Shown here: piece by piece, positions 1 to 9,501 of the stretch | How the letters are laid out: the number at the start of each line of letters is the position of its first letter | Numbering within the stretch: the first letter of the stretch is position 1 | Origin: Natronincola peptidivorans | Lineage (GTDB): Bacteria; Bacillota; Clostridia; Peptostreptococcales; Natronincolaceae | DNA: 64,000 bases | Direction: 5' to 3' | Assembly: GCF_900111615.1 (NCBI RefSeq) | Contig: NZ_FOHU01000009.1 | Span: forward strand, 62,001-126,000 | Translations under genes and position numbers: made by a program | Notes under the pieces: model-generated | The model's input: only the letters and a program-made list of their open reading frames with translations | What the model was told of the DNA's origin: nothing | Database searches by the model: none

Positions 1-3000
1 TTCCTGAGAAAACTCTACTTTATAGCCGTCGGGACGGATGTTTACCGGTTCAACAGCAGTTGTCCATAGCTTGTTGCTATTGAGATGCTTTATAAAGATA
101 TGGGTGCCATCTTTTCCTGTGATTGGATCTTCTCGCCATCTAGTTATTTGTAGTTTTTCCATTCTACTATAGCCTGTGCCGACATTGGTCAACACGACAG
201 AATATCTACCATTGGATAGAAAATGGCATTGAGGTAAAGGTTCTTCTGGCATCCCATAAACTCTTACCACCCTCTCATGTTTTCCTTCTGTGCTTCTTGT
301 TGGTTCTATTGTTTCTTGATATTGCTTTGTAACAATGATTCTTGAAGGAACCCTCTCTTGAAGCAATATTTCTCCTGCTTGAATTACAGGGTCTCGGTGA
401 AATCTCTTTTGCATAATATCTTGATTAAAATAATTATTTAGAGCAGCTATAATCATTCCTTGGTGATGAGCCATAAAGCTTTTTACAACTTCTGGCCCTT
501 TCCCACTGGAGACTGTTCTAGGTGTATAATCAATGGCTTCATAGAATCCGTAGGTCCCCTCAAGTTTTTCTCTTGCTAATGCTTTCATGTTTTTCATAGC
601 TTCCATAGGAGCAAAGGGTAGGGCTAAAAAGGTTGAGTAAGGAGATACCACCATATCCTTTGCCAGCCCTCTTTTCAACCCTAGATTTGGAATTCCAAAG
701 GCTTTGTACTGATAGTTTAAGCTCATGTCGAAGGCATAATATCCGGACTCCGAAATCCCCCATGGCAATCCTTTGTCTTGACAATAGCTTTTTTGTGCCT
801 TTACAGCAGTGGCATAGCTTTCCTCCATAAGGGTGTTCTCATAATTTTTCATCACTAAATAAGGCATAAAATACTCAAACATTGTACCAGTCCAGGATAC
901 AAGACCTCTATTGCCATCTACAATAGACATAGCCCTACCTAGCTTAAACCAATGATTTTGTGGAACCTCTCTTCTGACAATAGCTAAATAGCTAGTGGTT
1001 CTTACTTCTGATGCCAATAAATCATAATAAGAGTTGGTTAGACGTTCTTCATCAACATTATATCCAATAGAAAATAACCCTCGCTTTTTATCATATAAAT
1101 GTGTAAAAGCTGTTGTTTCTGCCAGTGTATTGATTCTTTCTATCAAAAGCTTTCCTTTTTTTATGGTCTCTTCTATATGATGTATTTTTTTCAACAGCTC
1201 TTTTCTAACTTCTTTTTCTTCATTAAGCTTCGAAAGAATGTTTTCATAGGTCTCCTTTAGATGCTGCAGTGAAAGCCTGTGTAAACTGGCTATTTCTAGT
1301 TTGTTTAAGGCAGTCTTTGATGGGAAAAAAGTATCTACCTCCTTTTGATAAATAGCTATCATATCATTGAATCTTCTGTACCAATGACTTCCGTCCTCCT
1401 GTGGGATTTCCTTTAATTCCTCTATTAGTTCTATGAGCTGATATACCGTAAGATTGTTTTCCTGTAAAATACTGTCTAGTTTTCCTGTGTTTATTGGTTT
1501 TTCTTTCTCCATTAGCATAATGGTATCTAAGATTCCCTCTGGAAGCTTCATGTCAATAATAGGTTTTTCTAAGTATTCTTTTAGTCCTTCCTTTACTGTC
1601 ATCAAATAACTTACGAAGTTACCGCTGTCTACTGTAGATACATAATACGGCCTCAAAATCTCCAGGGTTCTAGTGTCATACCAATTATATAGATGTCCCT
1701 TCCACCGATCCATCCTTTCTATGGTAGCAATGGTTTTTTCTATTCTATTGAACATTTCACCTGTTGATAAATAACCGAAATCTCTTGCTGAGAGGATGGA
1801 CATCAATAGAAACCCTATATTGGTTGGGGAGGTTCTGTAGGCAATTTTATTAGGAGGAAACACCTGATAATTGTCGGGTGGAAGATAATTATTCTCTTCT
1901 CCAGCAAAATCTTCATAATATCCCCAGGTTTTTCTTGCAATTTTTCTTAGCTGCAGTAAATCATCTTCTGGTAAACCTTCCTTTGTTTTTTCTGTTTCTT
2001 TACTGATTTCAAATGCGGCATAAGGTCCGATCCCCCATGCTATTACTATAGGAATAAAATAAAGGATATTATACGGCGCTATAAATAAAATGATAAGCAA
2101 GGTAGCTATTCCTATGTAAATACCACTTTTCATTCTTGTAATGGTGCTTTGTTTATCATTTTTAAGGTTTTTTTCAATATCAGCTGCCGGTACCCATTGC
2201 AGTAGGTTTTCCTTGGAAATAAATACTCGATATAGACTTTTAACAATAGCATCTACCATCATATAGGCTTCGTAGGGTAAAAACATAAATTTTAGCAAGC
2301 TCTGATAGAAGCTGGATTTTAGTTTGACAATTAAATCAGCAGTCATTCTTTCATTGAGAGCTTGATTCACTCTTTCCTCTAGATAATCTAGCACACTGAT
2401 CAATAGAGGGAAAAATATCGTGAAGATTCCTAGGCCTATCCAAAAGATTACAGGTCCTGGAAATATAACGATTCCCAACAAAAACAATAGCAAAAGACTT
2501 ACTGGCACAAGACTTCTTCTTAAGTTGTCAAGAATTTGCCATTTTGACAGAGTTGACAACGGATTTTTTACTGTCTCCCCTTGTCTATTTTTAATGGTTG
2601 GAAATAGCCACTTTGTCAGCTGCCAATCCCCCCGTACCCACCGATGAAGTCGTATCATATAACCGCTATATTTAGAAGGGTAATCATCTATCAACTGAAA
2701 ATCAGTGGCCAATCCAGCTCGGACATAGCTTCCCTCTAGTAAATCATGGCTCAGTATGGTATGATCTGGAATCGCTTCCTTTAGTACCTTATTAAAAGTC
2801 TCTATATGATAAATCCCTTTCCCAGTAAAAATTCCTGTTCCAAATAAATCCTGGTAGACATCAGAATTAGCAACGCTATAGGAATCTATTCCTCCTGGAG
2901 ATGCAAATGTTTTGGAGAAAAATGACTTGTTGGCGCTCTCGATATTTACACCTATCCTAGGTTGAATTAATCCATAGCCTTCTGTTACGATCCTTTTCTT

Positions 3001-4920
3001 TTCATCTATTATAGGCTTATTTAATGGATGAGATGCGATACCAATCAATTTCTTTGCTGCGTCTATAGGTAGTTGGGTATCAGCATCAATGGTAATAGCA
3101 TATTTCACTTCCTTTAGATTCTCTATATCTCCTGATACAATGGTATAGGAGGTACCCTTCTCTCCCATAATCAAATCATTCAATTCCAGTAAAGCACCTC
3201 TTTTTCTTTCCCAACCCATCCATTTGTTTTGTTTGTCACAAAATTGTCTTTTCCTATGAAAAAAGTAGAAAATATTTTTCTTATATTTTTTATTTAATTT
3301 TTTTACTTCCTCCATAGCAGTATCTATAATGGTTTGATCCTCTAGTAACTCTTCGGCATCTGCATCTTTATAGTCTCCTACTAAAGCAAAATAAAGGTGA
3401 TCCTCTTTATTGGCAAGATAAAAAACCTCCAGCTGACCTATCAGCTCCTTGGCTCTTTTATCATTGGATAATAGAGTTGGCACCACCACCATAGTGAAAG
3501 CCTCCCTAGGTAAACCCTCCCTGTATTCAATCCTAGGTAAAAAGGTGGGAGGAAATAAATTGGTTAATAGCCAATTGGTAAAGACAACAGCCACATCGGC
3601 AGCTGGTATCAAAACCACCAAACCTACTAAAAATAGTAGACCTGCCCCTTGATTTTCAATAAACCGTCCTCCATAGACAATGGCCATAAATACAATGAGG
3701 ATTGTAACACCAATAATGGGTAGTAGATAGGTGGAGGAAGATTTGTTGTATAGAGAATACCTTGTTTCTGTGGCTTCTAAGCTTTCAAATAAGCTTTTTC
3801 TTCCCTCATCTAATAGATAATAGCCCACATGCTTTCTTTTATCTCCTTCATAGAATTCGGCATTTGCCTCAGCTGCTTCTATGGCCTTTCTGGCTACTCT
3901 TGTTTCCTCCACATTTAATCTTCTTGCTATTTTTTCAACATGGCTTCGATAATAATCTCTAGAATCAAAATCCAGCTGGTGATAAACTCCATTGGGATCT
4001 TGCCGCAGTATTTCTTCAACAACACTTAAACTTTCAAAAATATCATTCCAATTTAAAGTTGCAACAATATTTAAACTTGTAATGGCATTACCGATAGCTA
4101 TTTTTTTTGCAGCCTGTTCCTTATGCTCCTCATCCACTAATTCCTTTATAGAGGTATTAAAATCTTTTAATTTTTTTTCTAAATAGGTCACTACCTCTCC
4201 TGTCTCTAGATCCTTATGTCTGAGCACTCTTAATAGATGTTCTATATAGGGGGCATTTACTCTGCCCTGTAATGTTATATTTTGTTTAATTGCTTGGATC
4301 ATTTCTTCTTCCAGAAGGAGAGCAGATTTTTCAGCTTTTTGCCATGCTGTATGCTTTTCATGTATTTTTTCGCAAACAATTCTTATGTTTTCTATAAGGG
4401 CACAGCGAATCATTAAGGAAAGTGACCATACTTCAGCTATGGTCATTACTCTTTGAGATTGATAGGCTTTAATATAGCTAATCAATAGTTTTTCTTCCAG
4501 CTTGCCATCTGTATGGGAAATATATTCCAAGGCGATTTCATAAGCTCTTGGATATCCTTTCAAATAACCCGCATTTCGTGTTTCTAGCTTTAAAAACTGT
4601 TCTCTAGACAAATTTTGTCTTGCTTCCTTTACCTGTTCTTCTACTTTATAAAAATTGTCCAGAAGCCACTCAGAGGCTGGAGATAATTCATGTTTTTCTA
4701 CAACAGCTTTATTGAGGCCTTCATAGACAGAGGCAATTTTATGAAAATTATTATCTAGTCTTTTTAATAAATATTTCAGAGATTTCTTATCATGAAATAC
4801 AGTATGATTTTTTGCAATTTCCCTCGCATGATTTTCTAATTCTTCTGGTGTCAATAATACATCTTTAAAATGTATAATTCTATTATCTTTATTTCCTTCT
4901 CTATCTTTATTAAAAAGCAT
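1..4920 (-). CDS. Cyclic beta-1,2-glucan synthase (NdvB/Cgs type), C-terminus beyond window
   Basis: Large membrane enzyme that polymerises glucose from UDP-glucose into beta-1,2-glucan. The frame is open for 1640 codons from the ATG at 4920 to the left edge, so the C-terminus is missing. I checked the frame at both ends and near 3090. A GT84-type glycosyltransferase region lies near residues 590-720, with IDADTQLP, FGTGIFTGKG, a SHDLLEG segment and an RWVRGDWQ motif. Hydrophobic segments precede and follow it. A glycoamylase-like domain follows at about 1020-1420 (RTSPTNIGFLL, ESGYYAFDMSLNYQYKAFG). The last visible part begins the GH94/GT36 phosphorylase module, whose role in this family is chain-length control. 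The start has a good RBS (AAAGGAGATG). It lies 40 bp behind a nucleotidyltransferase gene that probably provides the sugar nucleotide. Family assignment is firm; the exact product is inferred. Confidence 0.9.
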   Translation of the reverse strand, partial: MLFNKDREGNKDNRIIHFKDVLLTPEELENHAREIAKNHTVFHDKKSLKYLLKRLDNNFHKIASVYEGLNKAVVEKHELSPASEWLLDNFYKVEEQVKEARQNLSREQFLKLETRNAGYLKGYPRAYEIALEYISHTDGKLEEKLLISYIKAYQSQRVMTIAEVWSLSLMIRCALIENIRIVCEKIHEKHTAWQKAEKSALLLEEEMIQAIKQNITLQGRVNAPYIEHLLRVLRHKDLETGEVVTYLEKKLKDFNTSIKELVDEEHKEQAAKKIAIGNAITSLNIVATLNWNDIFESLSVVEEILRQDPNGVYHQLDFDSRDYYRSHVEKIARRLNVEETRVARKAIEAAEANAEFYEGDKRKHVGYYLLDEGRKSLFESLEATETRYSLYNKSSSTYLLPIIGVTILIVFMAIVYGGRFIENQGAGLLFLVGLVVLIPAADVAVVFTNWLLTNLFPPTFLPRIEYREGLPREAFTMVVVPTLLSNDKRAKELIGQLEVFYLANKEDHLYFALVGDYKDADAEELLEDQTIIDTAMEEVKKLNKKYKKNIFYFFHRKRQFCDKQNKWMGWERKRGALLELNDLIMGEKGTSYTIVSGDIENLKEVKYAITIDADTQLPIDAAKKLIGIASHPLNKPIIDEKKRIVTEGYGLIQPRIGVNIESANKSFFSKTFASPGGIDSYSVANSDVYQDLFGTGIFTGKGIYHIETFNKVLKEAIPDHTILSHDLLEGSYVRAGLATDFQLIDDYPSKYSGYMIRLHRWVRGDWQLTKWLFPTIKNRQGETVKNPLSTLSKWQILDNLRRSLVPVSLLLLFLLGIVIFPGPVIFWIGLGIFTIFFPLLISVLDYLEERVNQALNERMTADLIVKLKSSFYQSLLKFMFLPYEAYMMVDAIVKSLYRVFISKENLLQWVPAADIEKNLKNDKQSTITRMKSGIYIGIATLLIILFIAPYNILYFIPIVIAWGIGPYAAFEISKETEKTKEGLPEDDLLQLRKIARKTWGYYEDFAGEENNYLPPDNYQVFPPNKIAYRTSPTNIGFLLMSILSARDFGYLSTGEMFNRIEKTIATIERMDRWKGHLYNWYDTRTLEILRPYYVSTVDSGNFVSYLMTVKEGLKEYLEKPIIDMKLPEGILDTIMLMEKEKPINTGKLDSILQENNLTVYQLIELIEELKEIPQEDGSHWYRRFNDMIAIYQKEVDTFFPSKTALNKLEIASLHRLSLQHLKETYENILSKLNEEKEVRKELLKKIHHIEETIKKGKLLIERINTLAETTAFTHLYDKKRGLFSIGYNVDEERLTNSYYDLLASEVRTTSYLAIVRREVPQNHWFKLGRAMSIVDGNRGLVSWTGTMFEYFMPYLVMKNYENTLMEESYATAVKAQKSYCQDKGLPWGISESGYYAFDMSLNYQYKAFGIPNLGLKRGLAKDMVVSPYSTFLALPFAPMEAMKNMKALAREKLEGTYGFYEAIDYTPRTVSSGKGPEVVKSFMAHHQGMIIAALNNYFNQDIMQKRFHRDPVIQAGEILLQERVPSRIIVTKQYQETIEPTRSTEGKHERVVRVYGMPEEPLPQCHFLSNGRYSVVLTNVGTGYSRMEKLQITRWREDPITGKDGTHIFIKHLNSNKLWTTAVEPVNIRPDGYKVEFSQE

Positions 4921-4959
4921 ATGTATTTCATCTCCTTTGTTTTTAAAAAATCAAAGGCA

Positions 4960-7437
4960 TCACTTCCTTTGACTTTTTAGTAACGCCTTTACTTTTTCTC
5001 GAAAAGCACTGGATAGTTCCTGTGCATATTCTTCAGAAAATCCTTCTGTATATAGGTTAAATAAGGGTTTTTCACTGTCGGGTAGTATCAGTGCCCACCC
5101 ATTATCTTCCTTAATTTTTACCCCTTCAAACAACTCGATATTATTATGCTGATGCTCTTCTGCCAGCTGGCGAATAATCCACCCCTTATCCTGCCAGTCA
5201 CAGGGGATACTTTCTTTAATAAAATAATAGGCTGGAATTGCATCTGCTAAGTCCTCTAGCTTCATATTTTTTTCTATCAAAAAATCAAGGATAAGACCTA
5301 TGCCCCAGATGGCATTATAGCTTAGTACATATTGTGATAGCCCTTTATCCTCTCGCTCTTCCATACTGAGCATAGCATTCATAATGCTGGCTGGATTAGA
5401 TTTTGTTCTCCTGACCTGGACATGATGTTCCTTTGCAATTTTTTCGATGCGTTCAGGGTAGGTATGGGGTAAAACGATCTCTTTTTTAATACCTTCCATT
5501 AGGAGCATCATCACAACCAATGCATCAAACTTTTCCTGCTGTATTATCCTTCCTTTCTTATCCACTAAGATCATAGTTTCTCCATCTTCACCTATGACTA
5601 CTCCAAAATCCACTTTTCTCATTATGACCTGTTGAGACATATGCAGCAAATAATCTTCTACCTTACTAACATTTTCTATGCTATAGTCCTGCTGTACGCC
5701 ACATCCTATCATTTCTAGGAATTCACAGGTTAGTTTTTGCATTTCCTTGGATTTTGAACTCACTAGTATCTTGGGATGCTTTCTTCTTATTACAGCAATA
5801 TTTTTCAACAGCCTTGTTCCATTGTCTAGATAAAAGGTTTTAAAGCTGTCTATATGAATAGTGGATTTGATTTGATCTGCATTACCCCTTCTAAAATCCT
5901 CTCTATTAAAGAGGTTTTCTATTTCCCTTTCTGTAGCCCTCTGAATGTTAGCACCATTTTTGTCTGCAAATTCTATATGTACCAAGTTTTTATCTGTATC
6001 ATCCATTCTTACATGTATACCACCATTACCATTAAAATGGGTTACTGCAAAACGATTCATTGGCATAGCTACATTTCCTATATGGATGACTCCAGCACCC
6101 GTGGAATGAATTCCTGCTATTAAGGCATTTTTAATAATACTGCTGGCATTAGAGGCATCACTGCTTATGATAATAGCACCTGGTTCCTTTAAGGATGAAG
6201 CAAAGGCTGTCCCTAATCTAGATGCAAACTCTGGACTTATATCTATATTGATTTGTCCACAAACATCCTTGAAACCAAAAATAGTTTTTGAAGCCTTGGT
6301 CCCCCACACTAAATTTTGATTTACTATTGTGTTTTCATCAATCTTTTTGTGGGGCCAAAGTTTAATATCTGGTTTAACAATCACCCCATCCATCAATGTG
6401 CTTCCTTCACCTATGACTGCATTTTCATAGATTTCTACCTGTTTTTTTATTTCCACATCATTACATATAACTGCACCGCTACTATGAGTGTCTCTGCCAA
6501 TACTGGTGTTATTCCAAGCAACACTTCTTTTCAGGGTTGCATTCTTCCCGATACTACAGTGATCTCCTATAGTTGTATAAGGCTCTAGCTTGCTTCCTTC
6601 TTCTAAAATGCAATCTCTTCCTACATAAACTGGTGGCGTTATGGATACATTATCTCTAATTTGTGTACCTTCTCCAATCCATATGCCTTCTTCTATCTGA
6701 TATCCATCTATCGCTATATTCACTTTTCCCTGTAATATATCAAAATGGGTCTGGGTGTAGGAATCTAATGCCCCTACATCGCACCAATAATCCTCAGTGA
6801 TGTATCCATACATGGGTATATTGTCTGCTAAAAGCTTTGGAAATAAATCTTTGCTAAAATCAAAGTTCTCACCTTTTTGGTAATAATGGAGAACCTCTGG
6901 TTCTAATATATACATACCCGTATTAATGGTGTTACTAAAAACCTCTCCCCAGCTAGGTTTTTCGAGAAATCTTGTTATCTTTCCATCTTCATCAGTAATG
7001 ACAACGCCATATTCAATGGGGACTGCTTCTTTTTTTAATATAAGGGTTGCTTTGGATTGTTTCTTTCTGTGGAAATTTACAGCTTTTTGAATGTCTATAT
7101 CGGTTAAGGAATCCCCACTCAAGACAATAAAGGTATCATCGATAAACTCTGCAGCATTTTTTACACTGCCACCAGTTCCTAATGGAACCTCCTCTACATA
7201 ATATTGTAAATTGATACCCCACTTTTCCCCAGCCCCAAAGTAATCTGTTATAACGGTAGGAAGATGTGCTATGGTAACTGCAATCTGCTGGATTGCATGT
7301 TTTTTTAACAACTCAACAGTGTAAGCCATCGTAGGTTTATTTAGAATAGGAACCATTGGTTTTGGTATGCTACAAGTAAGCGGTTTTAATCTTGTTCCTT
7401 TTCCCCCCGCCATTATAATAGCTTTGATATGAATCAC
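4960..7437 (-). CDS. Nucleotidyltransferase fused to degenerate phosphomannomutase-like domain
   Basis: Predicted sugar-1-phosphate nucleotidyltransferase. Residues 1-235 form the catalytic domain, with the signature AGGKGTRLKPLT, then KP, GTGGSVKNA and LSGDSLTDID. Residues about 250-370 are left-handed beta-helix hexapeptide repeats. From about 385 to the end is a phosphomannomutase-like fold. That mutase part lacks the usual phosphoserine loop: GGIHVRMDDTDKN stands where TASHNP is expected. The metal-binding DGDGD is replaced by GEDGETM, so mutase activity is unlikely. Proteins of this layout are usually annotated mannose-1-phosphate guanylyltransferase, while a related cyanobacterial enzyme (CugP) makes UDP-glucose. 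Because the downstream neighbour consumes UDP-glucose, that role is attractive here; this is inference. The GTG at 7435-7437 lacks a well-placed RBS. The GGAG just upstream would better fit a start at codon 3 or 4. Confidence 0.8.
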   Translation of the reverse strand: MIHIKAIIMAGGKGTRLKPLTCSIPKPMVPILNKPTMAYTVELLKKHAIQQIAVTIAHLPTVITDYFGAGEKWGINLQYYVEEVPLGTGGSVKNAAEFIDDTFIVLSGDSLTDIDIQKAVNFHRKKQSKATLILKKEAVPIEYGVVITDEDGKITRFLEKPSWGEVFSNTINTGMYILEPEVLHYYQKGENFDFSKDLFPKLLADNIPMYGYITEDYWCDVGALDSYTQTHFDILQGKVNIAIDGYQIEEGIWIGEGTQIRDNVSITPPVYVGRDCILEEGSKLEPYTTIGDHCSIGKNATLKRSVAWNNTSIGRDTHSSGAVICNDVEIKKQVEIYENAVIGEGSTLMDGVIVKPDIKLWPHKKIDENTIVNQNLVWGTKASKTIFGFKDVCGQINIDISPEFASRLGTAFASSLKEPGAIIISSDASNASSIIKNALIAGIHSTGAGVIHIGNVAMPMNRFAVTHFNGNGGIHVRMDDTDKNLVHIEFADKNGANIQRATEREIENLFNREDFRRGNADQIKSTIHIDSFKTFYLDNGTRLLKNIAVIRRKHPKILVSSKSKEMQKLTCEFLEMIGCGVQQDYSIENVSKVEDYLLHMSQQVIMRKVDFGVVIGEDGETMILVDKKGRIIQQEKFDALVVMMLLMEGIKKEIVLPHTYPERIEKIAKEHHVQVRRTKSNPASIMNAMLSMEEREDKGLSQYVLSYNAIWGIGLILDFLIEKNMKLEDLADAIPAYYFIKESIPCDWQDKGWIIRQLAEEHQHNNIELFEGVKIKEDNGWALILPDSEKPLFNLYTEGFSEEYAQELSSAFREKVKALLKSQRK

Positions 7438-7542
7438 TCCATTTCATGATTTTTTCTATCCTAATTATTTTGTGAGAATCCTTTATTTCTATACATGAAA
7501 ATAACAGCACTTATTCTAGTGATGCTGAGCTATCTTTATAAC

Positions 7543-7571
7543 TTGTTTTTTAGGGAAAAAATGGCTATAAT
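7543..7571 (+). promoter_or_regulatory. Sigma-A promoter for yajQ
   Basis: TTGTTT (-35) and TATAAT (-10) are separated by exactly 17 bp and sit 37 bp ahead of the yajQ ATG. The -10 is a perfect consensus; the -35 matches at the important TTG. Confidence 0.6.
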
Positions 7572-7607
7572 AGGTAAAGATATACTATGTAGAAAAGGAG
7601 TGATAAA

Positions 7608-8102
7608 ATGGCGGCAAAGGATAGTTCTTTTGATGTTGTTTCTCAAGTAGACATGCAGGAGGTCACTAATGCAATAAGTCAAACAGAAAAGGAAATCGCC
7701 CAAAGATTTGATTTTAAAGATAGTAATACTACTGTTGAAAAGAATGATAATGAAATTCTTATTGTTACTTCTGATGATTTTAAGCTTAGAAATGTAGTGG
7801 ATATTTTACAAACAAAGCTTACAAAAAGAAGCGTCTCTCTGAAAGCTCTTGACTATCAGAAGGTAGAGAATTCATTAGGGGGAAGAGCTAAACAGGTGAT
7901 TAAAATCAAGCAGGGGATTAGTCAGGAAGAGGCAAAAAAAATCACCACTTTAATAAAGGGCTTAAAACTAAAGGTACAAGCCTCTGTACAGGGTGATGTT
8001 GTCCGGGTATCAGGCAAAAACAGAGATGATCTTCAGATGGTGATTCAAGCTTTAAAGGATGCTGACTTGCCTATGAATCTACAGTTTATTAACTATAGGT
8101 AA
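7608..8102 (+). CDS. yajQ: YajQ family nucleotide/c-di-GMP binding protein
   Basis: Complete 164-residue YajQ (UPF0234) protein. The opening DSSFDVVSQVDMQEV, the FDFKDS segment and the closing DLPMNLQFINYR are hallmarks, and the length is normal. The family folds as two RNP-like alpha/beta domains and binds nucleotides; a Xanthomonas homologue binds cyclic di-GMP and acts on transcription. Four c-di-GMP turnover proteins are encoded within the next 30 kb, so a receptor role would fit, but this is inference. The RBS is AAAAGGAGTGATAAAATG. It is a single-gene unit, divergent from the nucleotidyltransferase gene and convergent with the restriction-like operon. Confidence 0.92.
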   Translation: MAAKDSSFDVVSQVDMQEVTNAISQTEKEIAQRFDFKDSNTTVEKNDNEILIVTSDDFKLRNVVDILQTKLTKRSVSLKALDYQKVENSLGGRAKQVIKIKQGISQEEAKKITTLIKGLKLKVQASVQGDVVRVSGKNRDDLQMVIQALKDADLPMNLQFINYR

Positions 8103-8110
8103 ATACTTTT

Positions 8111-8143
8111 GGGAGGAGGTATCATATCAGTTATCCTCCTCCC
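8111..8143. terminator. Bidirectional terminator between yajQ and the nuclease gene
   Basis: GGGAGGAGG and CCTCCTCCC form a 9-bp GC-rich stem around a 15-nt loop. A short T-tract lies on the left flank (read by the minus strand) and a weaker one on the right. It sits between the two convergent stop codons. Confidence 0.65.
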
Positions 8144-8151
8144 ATCTTTAC

Positions 8152-9501
8152 CTACAATGTCAAAGACTTGTTGAATAATTCTTTAAAGCTTTTATCCTTA
8201 TCTAAGTCCTCTAGCTCTTTAAATAAATGGCTTAATACCATATTATCTAAATTTAATTCCTCTATCTCTATAGCATTGCTATTATTATCTAAAGAAGGAT
8301 TATTGGTTTTATTGATATAGAGCTTTGTTGTATTGGATACAGTTTCTATTTCCTTGTTGTAGTATAACAGGATACAGGGAGCATCCTCCAGTTTGAAGTT
8401 CTTTAGGTAACCCAGCATCTTATACCGATCATTAGAATTATCAAAATTGGTTTTGTATTTTGCATCCATCAAAATGACTTTTCTTGCAGCTTCTTTCTTA
8501 ATAACGAGAATAACATCTGGTATCCCCGTCATAGGCTTTGTTTTTTTATAGTGTTCTGTCTCTTCATCATATCTTATCTGAATGTAGTCTCCTGTTTTTA
8601 GTTGACTAGAATTTTGAAAATAAACATCTATTTTGCTCTTCCCATTGATAAATTCAAAAATCGGTCCCTTAGAATTATACATTAAAAATCTTTGTTTCTC
8701 TCTTTGATAATTATTCTTTTCTAGAAAAAGCTTAATACTTTTTAGGACATAATATTCAAATACCTTATCAACAGTAATACTATCCAGCTTAAGAAAATCA
8801 TATTTTTCTTTGTTTTTAAATTTATTGAACCATGTGTAAAAAACTCTATATTCCTTTGGTAATTTTTTATAGGTTTTTTGCATCATCAGCTGTAGATGTT
8901 TTTGGTTAATATCACCTTTTACTTGAAGAACTAAGTCCTGTATGATTTCATCATTCAATAGATGTATTAGCTTTAAATATACGCCATATATTTTCTTGTA
9001 AACCTTTAATTCCTTTACTTCAGGAATGTTATTGGCATCCTTAATAATGCCTTGCAGGTCTTTTACAAGGGTCATCAGACTGGCAGCGAAATAGAGATTA
9101 TAATAATCATCATAATTTTTTTCCTTTACAATTAATCGAAACTCCTGTATTTTGTTAATATCTTTCCCGCTTTTCAGCAGTCTACTAACATATTTTTTGT
9201 CTAGCTTTCCACCGATTAAGTGTTTTGAGTATTTATAGCTTTTCTGCCTTGTATATTTTAAAGAATCAATGATATTTCTTATGAAATAAATCCCCTTCTT
9301 CGGATATAGATGAGATACCATGTCTATTCCTTTAATGGCCCAGAGAATATAATTGAGATTCACTTGTTCAGGATCTATTTCCTGAAGGGATTTATCAAAA
9401 AAATCATCAATAAACTCCCTTACTTGCATATTGTCTGTAATAATTAAATCTAGAGAACCTTTTAAAAATCTACTATAATCGTTATTATTCATAGTCCTCA
9501 T
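8152..9501 (-). CDS. McrC/LlaJI-like PD-(D/E)XK restriction nuclease subunit
   Basis: 449-residue protein with a C-terminal nuclease core. GIPDVILVI (D329) is followed by ILMDAKYK (D346, K348), the PD-(D/E)XK arrangement, with an upstream acidic residue in KVFEYYV (E249). The first 240 residues are helical and lysine-rich with no recognised domain. The placement of E, D and DxK resembles McrC and the DUF2357/LlaJI nuclease partners of McrB-type motors. It overlaps the end of the upstream AAA+ gene by 17 bp, so translation is probably coupled. It is the last gene of a methyltransferase - unknown - AAA+ - nuclease operon and is the likely DNA-cleaving subunit. The start could instead be the ATG three codons in. 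Not verified by search. Confidence 0.75.
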   Translation of the reverse strand: MRTMNNNDYSRFLKGSLDLIITDNMQVREFIDDFFDKSLQEIDPEQVNLNYILWAIKGIDMVSHLYPKKGIYFIRNIIDSLKYTRQKSYKYSKHLIGGKLDKKYVSRLLKSGKDINKIQEFRLIVKEKNYDDYYNLYFAASLMTLVKDLQGIIKDANNIPEVKELKVYKKIYGVYLKLIHLLNDEIIQDLVLQVKGDINQKHLQLMMQKTYKKLPKEYRVFYTWFNKFKNKEKYDFLKLDSITVDKVFEYYVLKSIKLFLEKNNYQREKQRFLMYNSKGPIFEFINGKSKIDVYFQNSSQLKTGDYIQIRYDEETEHYKKTKPMTGIPDVILVIKKEAARKVILMDAKYKTNFDNSNDRYKMLGYLKNFKLEDAPCILLYYNKEIETVSNTTKLYINKTNNPSLDNNSNAIEIEELNLDNMVLSHLFKELEDLDKDKSFKELFNKSLTL

